A stretch of 64,000 bases of DNA from Bacilli bacterium. GTDB taxonomy: Bacteria; Bacillota; Bacilli; Paenibacillales; NBRC-103111. Positions 42,718-51,688 of the stretch are shown here, piece by piece (within the stretch, counting starts at the first letter, position 1; the number at the start of each line of letters is the position of its first letter). The stretch covers positions 1 through 64,000 of the forward strand of contig JAQBPR010000190.1 of the NCBI GenBank assembly GCA_028287395.1, written 5' to 3'. The position numbers and the translations under genes are program-made. A model generated the notes under the pieces. That model ran no database searches. It was not told where the DNA came from and saw nothing but the letters and a program-made list of their open reading frames with translations.

Positions 42718-42955
42718 GCTAAATATGGAACGGGAAGAGCAAACGATTGATTATCATTTGCATAAAGCCCTTTCCCACCTGGAAATCGCCTTGAATATAA
42801 GTGTTAATAAGGTTCTGGAAAACGAAAGTACCAAAAAACAGGTTGGACAAAAATGGGAAGGATTTCTCGGTGAATTCTTTAGCATCATGCGAGAGAAGGG
42901 GAAAAAGTCCAAAATCAATTTGTTAAGCTGGCTTACTTTCCCGCGGATTCGATAA
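42710..42955 (+). CDS. Unknown 81-residue helical protein, coupled to the DUF5132 gene
   Basis: TTG start at 42710 inside the end of the preceding gene (TTGGATGA), with GGGAGG eight bases upstream. A charged helical product: EEQTIDYHLHKALSHLEIAL, then QKWEGFLGEFFSIMREKG, ending LSWLTFPRIR. No signal or membrane segment. Third gene of the ATPase unit. Its 3' end overlaps the convergent lactonase gene by 23 bp. No family recognised. Confidence 0.6.
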   Translation: MDELNMEREEQTIDYHLHKALSHLEIALNISVNKVLENESTKKQVGQKWEGFLGEFFSIMREKGKKSKINLLSWLTFPRIR

Positions 42956-44024
42956 TAGCAGGCATCATTTGCAAACAAACGGGTTTGGAAATTTCATAGC
43001 TCTGTCCTGTTGGAATTGGAATGCCATCCATACCTAGCCGCATCACAACAATCGAATCGGAATCTTGATTGGCAACCAATATAAATTTTCCATCCGGAGT
43101 GATGATAAAATTACGCGGGGTCTTACCCATCGTTGAGGTATATCCCACAGATTCAAGCATCCCATTGTTTAAAATGCGGAAAGTGGCAATGCTGTCGTCT
43201 CCTCGATTGGAGCCATAAAGATAGTGACCCGAAGGCGAAACGTGAATATCAGCACAGTAACTAGTTCCTAAAAATTCACCAGGCAGCGTATGAACTGATT
43301 GCAGTAAAGAAAGTAAGCCTTTAATATTGTCATACGAATACACTGCGATGGTATTATTTAATTCATGTATGACGTAAGCGAATGAAGCATTGGGGTGGAA
43401 GGCAATATGTCTGGGTCCTGCACCTGGCTGGGACTCTACCTTAGCATGGAGCTTTAATCCAGCCTCAATTGAATCATTTCGATAAATATAAATATGATCC
43501 GTTCCTAAATCAGGTACTAACAGATACGACGATGACGGAATGCTTACAACCGAATGGGGATGCGGTCCCTCCTGACGATCTGCTTGCACACTATGCCCTG
43601 CATGTTGAACATCATCTGCCAGAGCACCAATCGCACCATTTTTCTCGATCGAGAACAACTCCACACTGCTGCCCTTTTGATAATTAACTGAATATAGCCA
43701 ATTTCCCTGTTTATCTAGACTTAAATAGCAAGGCGATGACCCCTTAGTGAATTGTCGATTTATTTCGTTTAATTTTCCAGTGCTTTGGTCAATGGTATAA
43801 GAAGCAACAAACCCATCAGCAACTTCACCAACGGCAAATAATCGAAATCTCTGTGGATCCAGAGCAAGGAAAGATGGATTTTCTATACCTGAAATTCCAT
43901 CCAGTCTTTTAAGATTGCCCGCCTCAGAATCAAATAAAAGCAAGCTTATTCCCTCGTGATCTGAACTTGAGTAGGAGCCAGTGAAGACGTACCAATAACG
44001 ATGATTAACCTGTGTTTCCTTCAT
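42933..44024 (-). CDS. Lactonase-family beta-propeller protein (6-phosphogluconolactonase YkgB-like)
   Basis: 363 residues from ATG 44024, which has AGGAGG six bases upstream. Seven-bladed propeller repeats: GIENPSFLALDPQRFRLFAV, SSPCYLSLDKQGNWLYSVNY, GPRHIAFHPNASFAYVIHEL, DIHVSPSGHYLYGSNRGDDS and TPRNFIITPDGKFILVANQD. The family hydrolyses 6-phosphogluconolactone or other lactones in the cytoplasm. With zwf elsewhere in the window it could supply the second oxidative pentose step. Single gene, separate from the ABC operon upstream by 17 bp only. Confidence 0.88.
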   Translation of the reverse strand: MKETQVNHRYWYVFTGSYSSSDHEGISLLLFDSEAGNLKRLDGISGIENPSFLALDPQRFRLFAVGEVADGFVASYTIDQSTGKLNEINRQFTKGSSPCYLSLDKQGNWLYSVNYQKGSSVELFSIEKNGAIGALADDVQHAGHSVQADRQEGPHPHSVVSIPSSSYLLVPDLGTDHIYIYRNDSIEAGLKLHAKVESQPGAGPRHIAFHPNASFAYVIHELNNTIAVYSYDNIKGLLSLLQSVHTLPGEFLGTSYCADIHVSPSGHYLYGSNRGDDSIATFRILNNGMLESVGYTSTMGKTPRNFIITPDGKFILVANQDSDSIVVMRLGMDGIPIPTGQSYEISKPVCLQMMPAIIESAGK

Positions 44025-44040
44025 TTCAAACCTCCTATCA

Positions 44041-44574
44041 TTATCTTCTTTTTCTTCTATAAACGACAACTGCAATCAGTGATAGGATCATGATAGCAGG
44101 CATCCCGAATGTAACAGCTTGAACGGCGCCAATATCCATCTTAGAATTACTAATAATATCGATTGGAATGGCGATACTGGATTGAATAGAAGGAATTTGA
44201 GTTGAGATAGCAGTCACATACAAGAAATAGCTGCTTGTATAAACAAATCGTACCGGAAGCTCGACCTCTCTCGATTCCTTTGCTTTCAATTCACCAATAA
44301 CAATTGGCTTATCAGCGCTATAATCCTCCAGATTAACCGTCATATGTTTATGGATATCTGCCATTGTAATATAAGCCATGACATCGGGTATCGTTGAATC
44401 TGTGAGATTCGTGATCTTAGCCTTTACTAGTTGTTCTATCCCGGGAAACCCATGAACTTCAGTGGGTGACAACAATTCAACGCTTAGCTTTGACGCTTCT
44501 TGAGCACTCACTTTAAGGGGAGATAGACCTACTATAAGAATAGCAGCCATAAGACATAAGCTCCATATTCTCAT
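44041..44574 (-). CDS. Membrane-anchored extracytoplasmic subunit of an ABC-2 transporter
   Basis: 177 residues from ATG 44574, which follows the permease stop by one base and has GGAGGTG upstream. Signal peptide (MRIWSLCLMAAILIVGLSPL), an immunoglobulin-like extracellular domain of about 110 residues (VELLSPTEVHGFPGIEQLVK; NLTDSTIPDVMAYITM), and a C-terminal helix with a basic end YRRKRR. Domain type resembles CARDB/NEW3-like folds. Third gene of an ATPase-permease-anchored protein operon; role unknown. Confidence 0.7.
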   Translation of the reverse strand: MRIWSLCLMAAILIVGLSPLKVSAQEASKLSVELLSPTEVHGFPGIEQLVKAKITNLTDSTIPDVMAYITMADIHKHMTVNLEDYSADKPIVIGELKAKESREVELPVRFVYTSSYFLYVTAISTQIPSIQSSIAIPIDIISNSKMDIGAVQAVTFGMPAIMILSLIAVVVYRRKRR

Positions 44575-44575
44575 T

Positions 44576-45334
44576 CTACTCACCTCCAAGTAATGTCAAT
44601 TTTTTAGTTGCAAAACGCAAGAATATTAACGTCAGGACGGCGAATACAAAGATAGATAAAGCATCATTTAGGATGTGACTCGTTGAAAGCTTGTTAATAA
44701 ACATGTCAGTCATTATATTCTTCGCTCCAGACAAAGGACTGATGGAGTCGATAATTTTACCAAAGCCTGCTTTTTTCACAGAAGTCCCAAGAAAAGCCGG
44801 CAAAGCAAAAATTAGAAATACCGCAACAGCTACCATAATGGCATTTTTGCTTGAATGAAGTAAGGAGGAAAGTGCCAGAGCAAATGCGGTAAAGGAAGCG
44901 GTGAATAAAGTTGCAAAGCCAAACAAAAATAGTAAAATCACGTTATGTAACGAAGTACCACCTGCTAATGTCATCACATACGGTGTAGCGATTATTGCGA
45001 TCATGAGCCAAATAGCCAGAACACTCATAAACTTGCTGGCAACCAGCTTTCCTTTCGAAAGAGGCGTAAGCAACAAGCTTTCTAACGTTCCTTGTTCCTT
45101 TTCATTGGAAATGGAGGATGCCGCAAAAATGATGGTAAGCAATAAACCAAAGCCCAAAACGACCTGCATAAATGTCGAAATAATCGACGCTTGAGCAAGA
45201 ATGCTCAATTCTTTGACAGTAATAAAACTGTAAGTTAGAGCGCTGAACATGATTGTTGCCATCATCATCCAAAGCACACCCTTGAAGGATGCTATATTTT
45301 CTTTTATTTCTTTGATAAATAAATGTATGAACAT
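44576..45334 (-). CDS. ABC-2 type permease (NosY-like)
   Basis: 252 residues with six membrane helices. The N-terminal coupling region is IKEIKENIASFKGVLWMMMA, and EKEQGTLESLLLTPLSKGKLVASKF (about 82-106) is the conserved NosY/ABC2_membrane_2 loop. It exports an unknown substrate with the ATPase encoded 15 bp upstream. ATG follows GGGGGGAAGG. Confidence 0.88.
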   Translation of the reverse strand: MFIHLFIKEIKENIASFKGVLWMMMATIMFSALTYSFITVKELSILAQASIISTFMQVVLGFGLLLTIIFAASSISNEKEQGTLESLLLTPLSKGKLVASKFMSVLAIWLMIAIIATPYVMTLAGGTSLHNVILLFLFGFATLFTASFTAFALALSSLLHSSKNAIMVAVAVFLIFALPAFLGTSVKKAGFGKIIDSISPLSGAKNIMTDMFINKLSTSHILNDALSIFVFAVLTLIFLRFATKKLTLLGGE

Positions 45335-45349
45335 GGCCTTCCCCCCTTT

Positions 45350-46087
45350 CTATGAGCTTGTCATCGCTAAAAAGATTTCTTCTAACGAGCCTTTCTTGCC
45401 TTCAGCGATTAGATACCTTTGTTTCAAATCAGATACTAAACCTTCCTCAAGTAACTGACCCTTCTTAACAATCGCTACACGGTTGCACATCTCATCAATT
45501 TCTTTAAGCAGATGCGATGTTATGAATATCGTCACATTCAATTGTCGATTTAATTCCAATATCAACTGTTGAATATCCTTCTGCCCTTGTGGATCAAGTC
45601 CTAAGGTGGGTTCATCTAAGATTATAATCTTAGGCTGATGGATGATCGTTTTAGCTAGACCTAGCCTTTGTTTCATGCCTCTCGAGTATTGCTTAATCGG
45701 AACCCTCGTTTTATCGTGGAGATTTACTCTCTCTAGCAGCTCATCCACCCTTTTATTTCTCAAGACGTCGTTCATTCCGTACATTTTTGCAAAAAACGAT
45801 AAATATTCCTTCCCCGTCATCCAACCATAGAAGCCGTGTGACTCTGGAAGTACTCCAATGATGCGGCGAATGTCATCTGTCTGCTTTTGAACGTCCATTC
45901 CATCTACTAAAACGCTTCCAGAAGTAGCTTCTATCAAGCCTGTAATCATCCGTATTGTAGTCGTTTTTCCTGCCCCATTCGGTCCAAGGAAACCATAAAT
46001 ATCACCCTTTTGCACATGAATGGACATGGTCTGAACAGCCATAAAGCCATTGTCATATCGCTTTGATAATCCTTTAGTTTGAATCAC
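45350..46087 (-). CDS. ABC transporter ATP-binding protein (NosF/CcmA-like)
   Basis: 245 residues, GTG start. Walker A GPNGAGKTTTIRMI (about 35-48), signature YSRGMKQRLGLAKTI (about 134-148), Walker B KIIILDEPTLGLDPQG and H-loop TSHLLKE. First gene of the three-gene exporter operon. The two-component genes upstream on the same strand are separated by a terminator that overlaps the kinase stop codon. Confidence 0.93.
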   Translation of the reverse strand: MIQTKGLSKRYDNGFMAVQTMSIHVQKGDIYGFLGPNGAGKTTTIRMITGLIEATSGSVLVDGMDVQKQTDDIRRIIGVLPESHGFYGWMTGKEYLSFFAKMYGMNDVLRNKRVDELLERVNLHDKTRVPIKQYSRGMKQRLGLAKTIIHQPKIIILDEPTLGLDPQGQKDIQQLILELNRQLNVTIFITSHLLKEIDEMCNRVAIVKKGQLLEEGLVSDLKQRYLIAEGKKGSLEEIFLAMTSS

Positions 46088-46173
46088 TGGAACTCATCCC
46101 CTTTCTGCTTAATAAAATTATCATAATCGTGAATAGTGACACGAACATAATAGGAAAATGAAAATTTGCTGAG

Positions 46174-46200
46174 AAAAAAACCCTCCTTTAAAAGGAAGGC
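46174..46200 (-). terminator. Terminator overlapping the stop codon of the histidine kinase gene
   Basis: Minus-strand GCCTTCCTTT-TA-AAGGAGGG followed by seven T. The TAA stop (46190-46188) forms the loop, so the last codons of the kinase make the left arm. Confidence 0.75.
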
Positions 46201-47555
46201 TGTTCCACAGGATAGGGGAGAAATACCTCCACTACTGTTCCCACATTTTCTTCACTGAATATTTTAATATCACCTTTACTCTGCTTTACTATGCTTTGTG
46301 CTATCGATAGTCCTAAACCTGCTCCACCAGTTTGCCGTTGGCGTGCACGATCGACGCGATAAAAACGATTGAATACATGCTTTAATTCTTCCTTCGGTAT
46401 ACCAATACCCCGATCCTTTATCCGAAAGTACACACCGGCTTGATCCTTAAACAGACTAATTATAATTGGTGTTTTACTGTATTTCAAAGCATTATCTAGG
46501 AGAATGAGCAAGAGTTGTTTAAGTTTCATGCTATCAGCAGATATCAGAATATGAGAATATTCCGATTGTATTTCGATATCGCGTTTATACATTCTGCGCA
46601 TAACTTTGGCAGTTTGGCCACACAATTCCATCATATTCACAGTTTGTAAAGATACAGCGCCTCCATCATCTAACGAAACTAAATCTAACAGATGTTGGGT
46701 AAGCTGTTTCATTCTTACCGATTCCTCGTAAATGGTTGCAATAGCTTCTCTCTGCACCTTTTCATCATTCATTCCCCATCTTCGCAGCATTTTTGCATAG
46801 CTCTCAATGATCGTGATCGGAGTTTTCAGCTCATGAGAGGCATCGGATACGAATTGCTGTTGCTTAACAAAGCTTTGTTCAATGCGCCCCATCATCCGGT
46901 TAAACGTCTCCACCATTTTATGAAGCTCGTCTTTCTCCCTATGCTTTAACGGGATCTGTTTAAAAATGAGACTGCCTTCAATCTCTTCCATCGTATGAAT
47001 AATTCGGCTGATGGGTCTGAGAATAAGCTTAGATAGAAAAAGTCCACTAATAACCGATAATATAAGCGCCCCTACAGTAGAAAAAACTAAAATATATACT
47101 AATGTATTAATATTACCTTCTAGAGCCTCGAGCCTTTCAACAATTTCTAAAGAACCCATGACTTGGTTTCCAGAGAGTATGGGTAATCGAACGATAAGGA
47201 TTTGTTGTCCTGCATTCCTATATAACTCAGACTCCGTAGTGCTCACAAACTCAGGTGTTATCTTTGCTAACTCCTCATCATTGGCGACAGAATTAATAAT
47301 CTTGGAACTTTTGTCCAGCACGCGGATTGCAGCATTTTCCGGCAAAAACTTTTGTAAAATTACAGATTGATTCGGTTTCATGATCTCATCAGGTTTCGTT
47401 TGCTCTAACAAAAGCTCCATCTTACTCTGCAGCGTCTCCTTCTCATTACTGGTTACAATTTTGATAAATGAAAAATAGACGATAAGATTGACTCCGATTA
47501 AAATACAGATCAACCAAAATGTTGTTAATAGCGTAATTTTGTTCTTAATATTCAT
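46188..47555 (-). CDS. Sensor histidine kinase
   Basis: 455 residues. Helices at about 10-32 and 150-175 flank an extracellular region of about 115 residues; HAMP follows, then the H-box SDASHELKTPITIIESYA (phospho-His about 239), N-box LILLDNALKYSK and G-boxes KDRGIGIPKEE and GAGLGLSIAQSIV. It overlaps the response regulator by four bases (ATGA). It probably controls the divergent PepSY protein gene. ArlS/CssS-like architecture. Confidence 0.92.
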   Translation of the reverse strand: MNIKNKITLLTTFWLICILIGVNLIVYFSFIKIVTSNEKETLQSKMELLLEQTKPDEIMKPNQSVILQKFLPENAAIRVLDKSSKIINSVANDEELAKITPEFVSTTESELYRNAGQQILIVRLPILSGNQVMGSLEIVERLEALEGNINTLVYILVFSTVGALILSVISGLFLSKLILRPISRIIHTMEEIEGSLIFKQIPLKHREKDELHKMVETFNRMMGRIEQSFVKQQQFVSDASHELKTPITIIESYAKMLRRWGMNDEKVQREAIATIYEESVRMKQLTQHLLDLVSLDDGGAVSLQTVNMMELCGQTAKVMRRMYKRDIEIQSEYSHILISADSMKLKQLLLILLDNALKYSKTPIIISLFKDQAGVYFRIKDRGIGIPKEELKHVFNRFYRVDRARQRQTGGAGLGLSIAQSIVKQSKGDIKIFSEENVGTVVEVFLPYPVEQPSF

Positions 47556-48253
47556 TTGATCTCCTTAATGCAGTAACCCACCCCGCGATAGGTTTGAATT
47601 AGCTGCAGCTTAAAAGGATAATCTATCTTTTTGCGCAGATAACGAACGTAAACATCCACAACATTGGTATCACCTAAAAAATCAAATCCCCACACCTGAT
47701 TAATAATCTGCTCGCGCGTAAGAACTTGGTTTTTATTTTCTAACAAGTAAACTAATAAATCGAATTCTTTAGGAGTAAGTTCTATAGAAGTATTCTCCCG
47801 AACAACTTCTCGTGTGATTGGATTCACGGTTAATTCATTTATGAAAAGTATTTTTTGGAGTTTAGGCTCCAGTTCATGTTCCATTTGACTCGATTTGCGC
47901 AAGCAAGAACGAATTCTCGCTAATACCTCTTCAATTTCGAAGGGCTTTGTAATATAATCATTGGCACCAAAATCTAAGCCGCTAACCTTGTCAGGTGTTG
48001 CATCTCGAGCGGTAATAAGAATAATCGGTGTACGCAAATCGGTATTCCGAATTCTTCTTAATACCTCTAATCCATTTAATCCTGGGAGCATGATATCGAG
48101 AAGGACTAAGTCCCATTCTCGGGACAATGCTTTTTCTAGTCCTTCTCTTCCAGTTGTGGCCAATTCTACGGTATAGCCTTCGTATGTCAATTCCAATTCT
48201 AATAGCCTGGATATTTTTTGTTCGTCTTCAATAATAAGTAGATTTAACGTCAT
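47552..48253 (-). CDS. OmpR-family response regulator
   Basis: 233 residues. Receiver with acidic pair EDE, phospho-acceptor Asp in DLVLLDIMLPGLNG (about 52), Lys in YITKPFEIEE. The winged helix carries IELTPKEFDLLVYLLENKNQ and VVDVYVRYLRKKIDYPFKLQ. AAAGGAG precedes the ATG. Direct repeats of TTCTCAT 11 bp apart in the divergent promoter region (48364-48381) are its probable binding site. Promoter shared with the PepSY gene. Confidence 0.92.
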   Translation of the reverse strand: MTLNLLIIEDEQKISRLLELELTYEGYTVELATTGREGLEKALSREWDLVLLDIMLPGLNGLEVLRRIRNTDLRTPIILITARDATPDKVSGLDFGANDYITKPFEIEEVLARIRSCLRKSSQMEHELEPKLQKILFINELTVNPITREVVRENTSIELTPKEFDLLVYLLENKNQVLTREQIINQVWGFDFLGDTNVVDVYVRYLRKKIDYPFKLQLIQTYRGVGYCIKEIK

Positions 48254-48363
48254 TTAAAAGCTCCTTTGGATTGCTTCAGAAAACCAGCATCGTAATCATA
48301 TATTAGCTTTCTGTCTATTATAACCATAAAATATTAAATTTTGCTGAGAACCATTTCTTGGAG

Positions 48364-48419
48364 TTCTCATTCAATTCTCATCTCATCGTCTGCTTCCTCA
48401 CATATAAGCGGGTTATAAT
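48364..48419 (+). promoter_or_regulatory. Candidate OmpR-type operator and promoter of the PepSY gene
   Basis: Direct repeats TTCTCAT at 48364-48370 and 48375-48381 (one helical turn apart), then a -10 box TATAAT at 48414-48419 with a poor -35. A tandem site upstream of a weak -35 is usual for OmpR-type activation. Confidence 0.5.
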
Positions 48420-48451
48420 AATCTTGTAAGATAAACGAAGGAGGCATTCAA

Positions 48452-48943
48452 ATGAAGAAAGTAATATTAACAACAGGCTTATCACTAGCATTATTAGCTG
48501 GTGGAGCAATGGCCGCGCAAGCAGCTGGACTACCGGTTTTTAAAACAGCCACCGTTTCAAGCACACCAGTTGTAATTACAGGACAAGCCACTCCTGAGCA
48601 AGCAGATCCAACTGAAGTAAAAGGAACTGAAACTAATGACACAGCGGATAAAGAAATCAATCCAGCTGATGAGCAAGCACAGTTGCAGTCCCAAGCAAAA
48701 GTTACAACAGAGCAAAGCAAAGCAGCAGCACTGAATAAGGTCAGCGGAACTGTACAAAGTGTTACATTAGAGGACGAAGATAATACTGCTGTTTATAATG
48801 TAGCAGTAAAGGACAGCACTGGAAAGATTCAAGAGGTCAAGGTAAACGCACAAACTGGAGTCGTTATAAAAGTGGACAGCTCTGATGGAGAAAAGCAAGA
48901 TAACGAAGGATCCGATACAGAAACAGCAGATGATAATAAATAA
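48452..48943 (+). CDS. Secreted PepSY-domain protein
   Basis: 163 residues. Signal peptide (KKVILTTGLSLALLAGGAMA, cleavage near AQA), an acidic linker rich in Thr, Glu and Asp, then one PepSY domain (TEQSKAAALNKVSGTVQSVT; VKDSTGKIQEVKVNAQTGVV), and an acidic tail. PepSY proteins act outside the cell, often as protease inhibitors or in signalling. Divergent from the two-component genes, it may be their target or feed back on the kinase. ATG follows AAGGAGG. Confidence 0.8.
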   Translation: MKKVILTTGLSLALLAGGAMAAQAAGLPVFKTATVSSTPVVITGQATPEQADPTEVKGTETNDTADKEINPADEQAQLQSQAKVTTEQSKAAALNKVSGTVQSVTLEDEDNTAVYNVAVKDSTGKIQEVKVNAQTGVVIKVDSSDGEKQDNEGSDTETADDNK

Positions 48944-48968
48944 TTAAAATTTTTACATTCAATAAAAA

Positions 48969-49005
48969 GCAGTTTGCCCTTTAAATAGAAGCGAACTGCC
49001 TTTTT
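48969..49005. terminator. Terminator between the PepSY gene and the convergent oxidoreductase
   Basis: GCAGTTTGC (48969-48977) pairs with GCGAACTGC (48991-48999), flanked by AAAAA and TTTTT; works in both directions. Confidence 0.75.
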
Positions 49006-49028
49006 ATATATCTTAAACTTTAGATGCT

Positions 49029-50150
49029 TCATATATATTCGCTTCTCGTGTTAAACATTTCCGGTTTTAAATTGTACCACGGTTCAAACGTTGTAGTAAG
49101 CTCATAACGTTTTCCTAATAATCCTGACTCATAGGCTCCAAACATAATCTCATGTACATGAAGCTGTATTCTTGCTGATTGCTTAGGCTGTTGTTTATTC
49201 CTTAAACAGTTTATGAAGTGCCCCATGATATCTTCTTCCTGCTCGGGGAATGAGCGTTTATTCGGGACAAAACAATGATCCAGTCCACGCCATATCACTT
49301 GTTTGGCATCGGGAATCGGCCTATGAGGAGAATGAATAACTAGGTCAAATCCGGAGTCGTTTAAAGCAATCGTCCCTTCGCGTCCATAGATAATGGTATT
49401 GTTCTGCTTAAAAGCGATTCCCCACAAAGTACGGATTACCGCATGCTGTCCACCAGAAAATTCCACAATGACTGTGGCATTGTCATCAACATCACTATTC
49501 ACAACCTTACCAGCGCTTATAATACGTTTCGGAATTAACGTGTTCACTTCCGCTAAAACACTTTTCGCCGGGCCCAGTAAAGAGATAAGCCGACTGACCG
49601 GATACACCATACAGTCCAGAACAGCACCTCCTTGAGCAATGGAGCGGTTATAGTACCAATTGTCTCTTCCGGGTCCGGGAAAGGAAAGTTGGGTTTCGGC
49701 GCCGGTAATTTTACCAATCACTTCTTCTTTCATATATTCTGTCGCAGCCATAAAGGAAGGGTTAAGGTCGTATGGCAAATTCATAAAAATCCTCTCGTGC
49801 GCTTCTGCTTCTTCCACCATTCTTTTACAGTCCGAAAAACTGGTAGCCATGGGCTTTTCATTAAGTACATGCAATCCTCTCTCAAACGCCGCCAAAACTA
49901 CTTCAGCATGAACAGAATGCGGTGTTGTCACAACAACGGCATCAAGCTGTTCGTTTTCCATCATTTGAATGTAGTCGTCATACCAACGTGGAATTTGATA
50001 AATCTTCGCTTTCTTTTCCGCATTTGCCAAATGCTTGGCACAGGTGGCTACAAACTTCACATTTTCCAAACGAGCTGCCTGTTCGAAAAAACGGTTACTA
50101 ATATCCCCGCTACCTACCATACCGAGTCTAATTTCTTTATTATTTATCAT
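49029..50150 (-). CDS. Gfo/Idh/MocA-family oxidoreductase
   Basis: 373 residues. Rossmann start RLGMVGSGDISNRFFEQAAR, signature NEKPMA (about 96-101), C-terminal domain with GGAVLDCMVYPVSRLISLLG. Substrate unknown, likely a sugar acid or a cyclic polyol, given its place as last gene of the catabolic operon. The intergenic gap to the malic enzyme gene is 77 bp. Distant from the paralogue at 2408. Confidence 0.88.
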   Translation of the reverse strand: MINNKEIRLGMVGSGDISNRFFEQAARLENVKFVATCAKHLANAEKKAKIYQIPRWYDDYIQMMENEQLDAVVVTTPHSVHAEVVLAAFERGLHVLNEKPMATSFSDCKRMVEEAEAHERIFMNLPYDLNPSFMAATEYMKEEVIGKITGAETQLSFPGPGRDNWYYNRSIAQGGAVLDCMVYPVSRLISLLGPAKSVLAEVNTLIPKRIISAGKVVNSDVDDNATVIVEFSGGQHAVIRTLWGIAFKQNNTIIYGREGTIALNDSGFDLVIHSPHRPIPDAKQVIWRGLDHCFVPNKRSFPEQEEDIMGHFINCLRNKQQPKQSARIQLHVHEIMFGAYESGLLGKRYELTTTFEPWYNLKPEMFNTRSEYI

Positions 50151-50227
50151 TTATAATACACACTCCCTGGTAATAGTAATGTGATTCTACTAAGTATCAG
50201 CAGCAATTATTACAGTTGATTCATTGC

Positions 50228-51655
50228 CTAAAATATATCTTTAAACTCTCTAGGCGTTTTACGCGCAACGCCAGTCCGAATGGCTTCTTGTATTACTGCT
50301 TTTCGTACCGCAGGAACGACTTTTTCATTGAACACACTGGGAATAATGTAATATTCATTCAGTTCTTCCTCCGACACTATAGAGGCAATCGCTTTAGCTG
50401 CAGCAAGCTTCATTTCCTCGTTGATCGTCGATGCTCTTGCATCCAAGGCTCCCCTGAAAATACCGGGAAATGCTAGAACATTATTCAATTGATTCGGGTA
50501 ATCCGACCTCCCGGTAGCAAAGACACGTACATACCGTCCCGCATCTTCAGGCGTAATCTCCGGATTTGGATTTGCCATTGCGAATACTATAGGATTTTGT
50601 GCCATTTGCTGAATGTCTTGGGACTTGAGAACACCCGGTCTGGACAATCCGATAAACACATCTGCTTGCTTGATAACTTCCGATAATGTGCCTTTAATAT
50701 TTTGAGGATTGGTTAATGATGCGTATTCATTCCAAACCGAATTTTCATAAACAACGCTTCTGTGAATAGCACCGTCCTTGTCAACACCTATAAGCTCTTT
50801 CACTCCTGCGGCAAGTAGGATCTTTGAGCATGCTATACCAGCTGCACCCACACCGCAGACGACCACTTTAATCTCTTTGATAGACTTTTTGACAATCTTC
50901 AAGGCATTCAAGAGCCCCGCAAGCAACACGACTGCCGTTCCATGTTGGTCATCATGAAATACAGGGATATCCAATTCTTGCTTTAACCTTTGCTCAATTT
51001 CAAAGCACCTAGGGGAAGAGATATCCTCTAGATTAATCCCGCCAAATGCGGGAGAAATCAATTTCACAATTTTAATAATCTCTTCCGTATCTTTGGTGTC
51101 TAAACAAATGGGGAATGCATCCACATCTGCAAGTTCTTTGAATAGCATCGCTTTCCCTTCCATTACCGGCATGGCGGCGAAAGGTCCTATATCCCCTAAA
51201 CCTAGTACTGCTGTCCCGTCTGAGACCACAGCAATCATGTTTCTTTTCACAGTAAGTGTGTAAGCTTTCTGCGGATCATTATGAATAGCCATGCATACTT
51301 TGGCAACCCCTGGAGTGTAAATCCTTGACAGATCGTCTCTATTCTTCAAAGGGATTTTTGAGGTTATTTGAATCTTCCCTCCTAAATGCAGCAGAAACGT
51401 ACGATCCGAAACGTGAATTATGCGTGTACCTATTATTGCACTTACGGCATTCGTAATTTGAGTCACTTCCGAAGGATCTGCCATACTGACGGTTAAATCA
51501 CGAATTTCTAATCTTTTCCCTGGTTCAATGACGTCAATCGCAATGATATCTCCACCTGCCTTACTGATTATGGAGGCTACATCACCGAAGGATACGATGG
51601 TTTTATCCATTTCAAGACGAAGAATGACGCTCGTGCTATCTTCCATTATCCTCAT
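50228..51655 (-). CDS. NAD(P)-dependent malic enzyme with N-terminal ACT domain
   Basis: 475 residues from ATG 51655; a TTG five codons upstream is an alternative. Residues ~5-80 form an ACT domain. Malic domain: SRIYTPGVAKVCMAI, then VVSDGTAVLGLGDIGPFAAM and ICLDTKDTEEI with catalytic Lys and metal ligands, HDDQHGTAVV. NAD domain: VVCGVGAAGIACSKILL. It decarboxylates malate to pyruvate. Placed between aldehyde dehydrogenase and Gfo/Idh genes, it would withdraw TCA-cycle carbon made from 2-oxoglutarate. Confidence 0.92.
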   Translation of the reverse strand: MRIMEDSTSVILRLEMDKTIVSFGDVASIISKAGGDIIAIDVIEPGKRLEIRDLTVSMADPSEVTQITNAVSAIIGTRIIHVSDRTFLLHLGGKIQITSKIPLKNRDDLSRIYTPGVAKVCMAIHNDPQKAYTLTVKRNMIAVVSDGTAVLGLGDIGPFAAMPVMEGKAMLFKELADVDAFPICLDTKDTEEIIKIVKLISPAFGGINLEDISSPRCFEIEQRLKQELDIPVFHDDQHGTAVVLLAGLLNALKIVKKSIKEIKVVVCGVGAAGIACSKILLAAGVKELIGVDKDGAIHRSVVYENSVWNEYASLTNPQNIKGTLSEVIKQADVFIGLSRPGVLKSQDIQQMAQNPIVFAMANPNPEITPEDAGRYVRVFATGRSDYPNQLNNVLAFPGIFRGALDARASTINEEMKLAAAKAIASIVSEEELNEYYIIPSVFNEKVVPAVRKAVIQEAIRTGVARKTPREFKDIF

Positions 51656-51688
51656 CACACCTTCTTCCAAATGACTGCTAACTAAACT

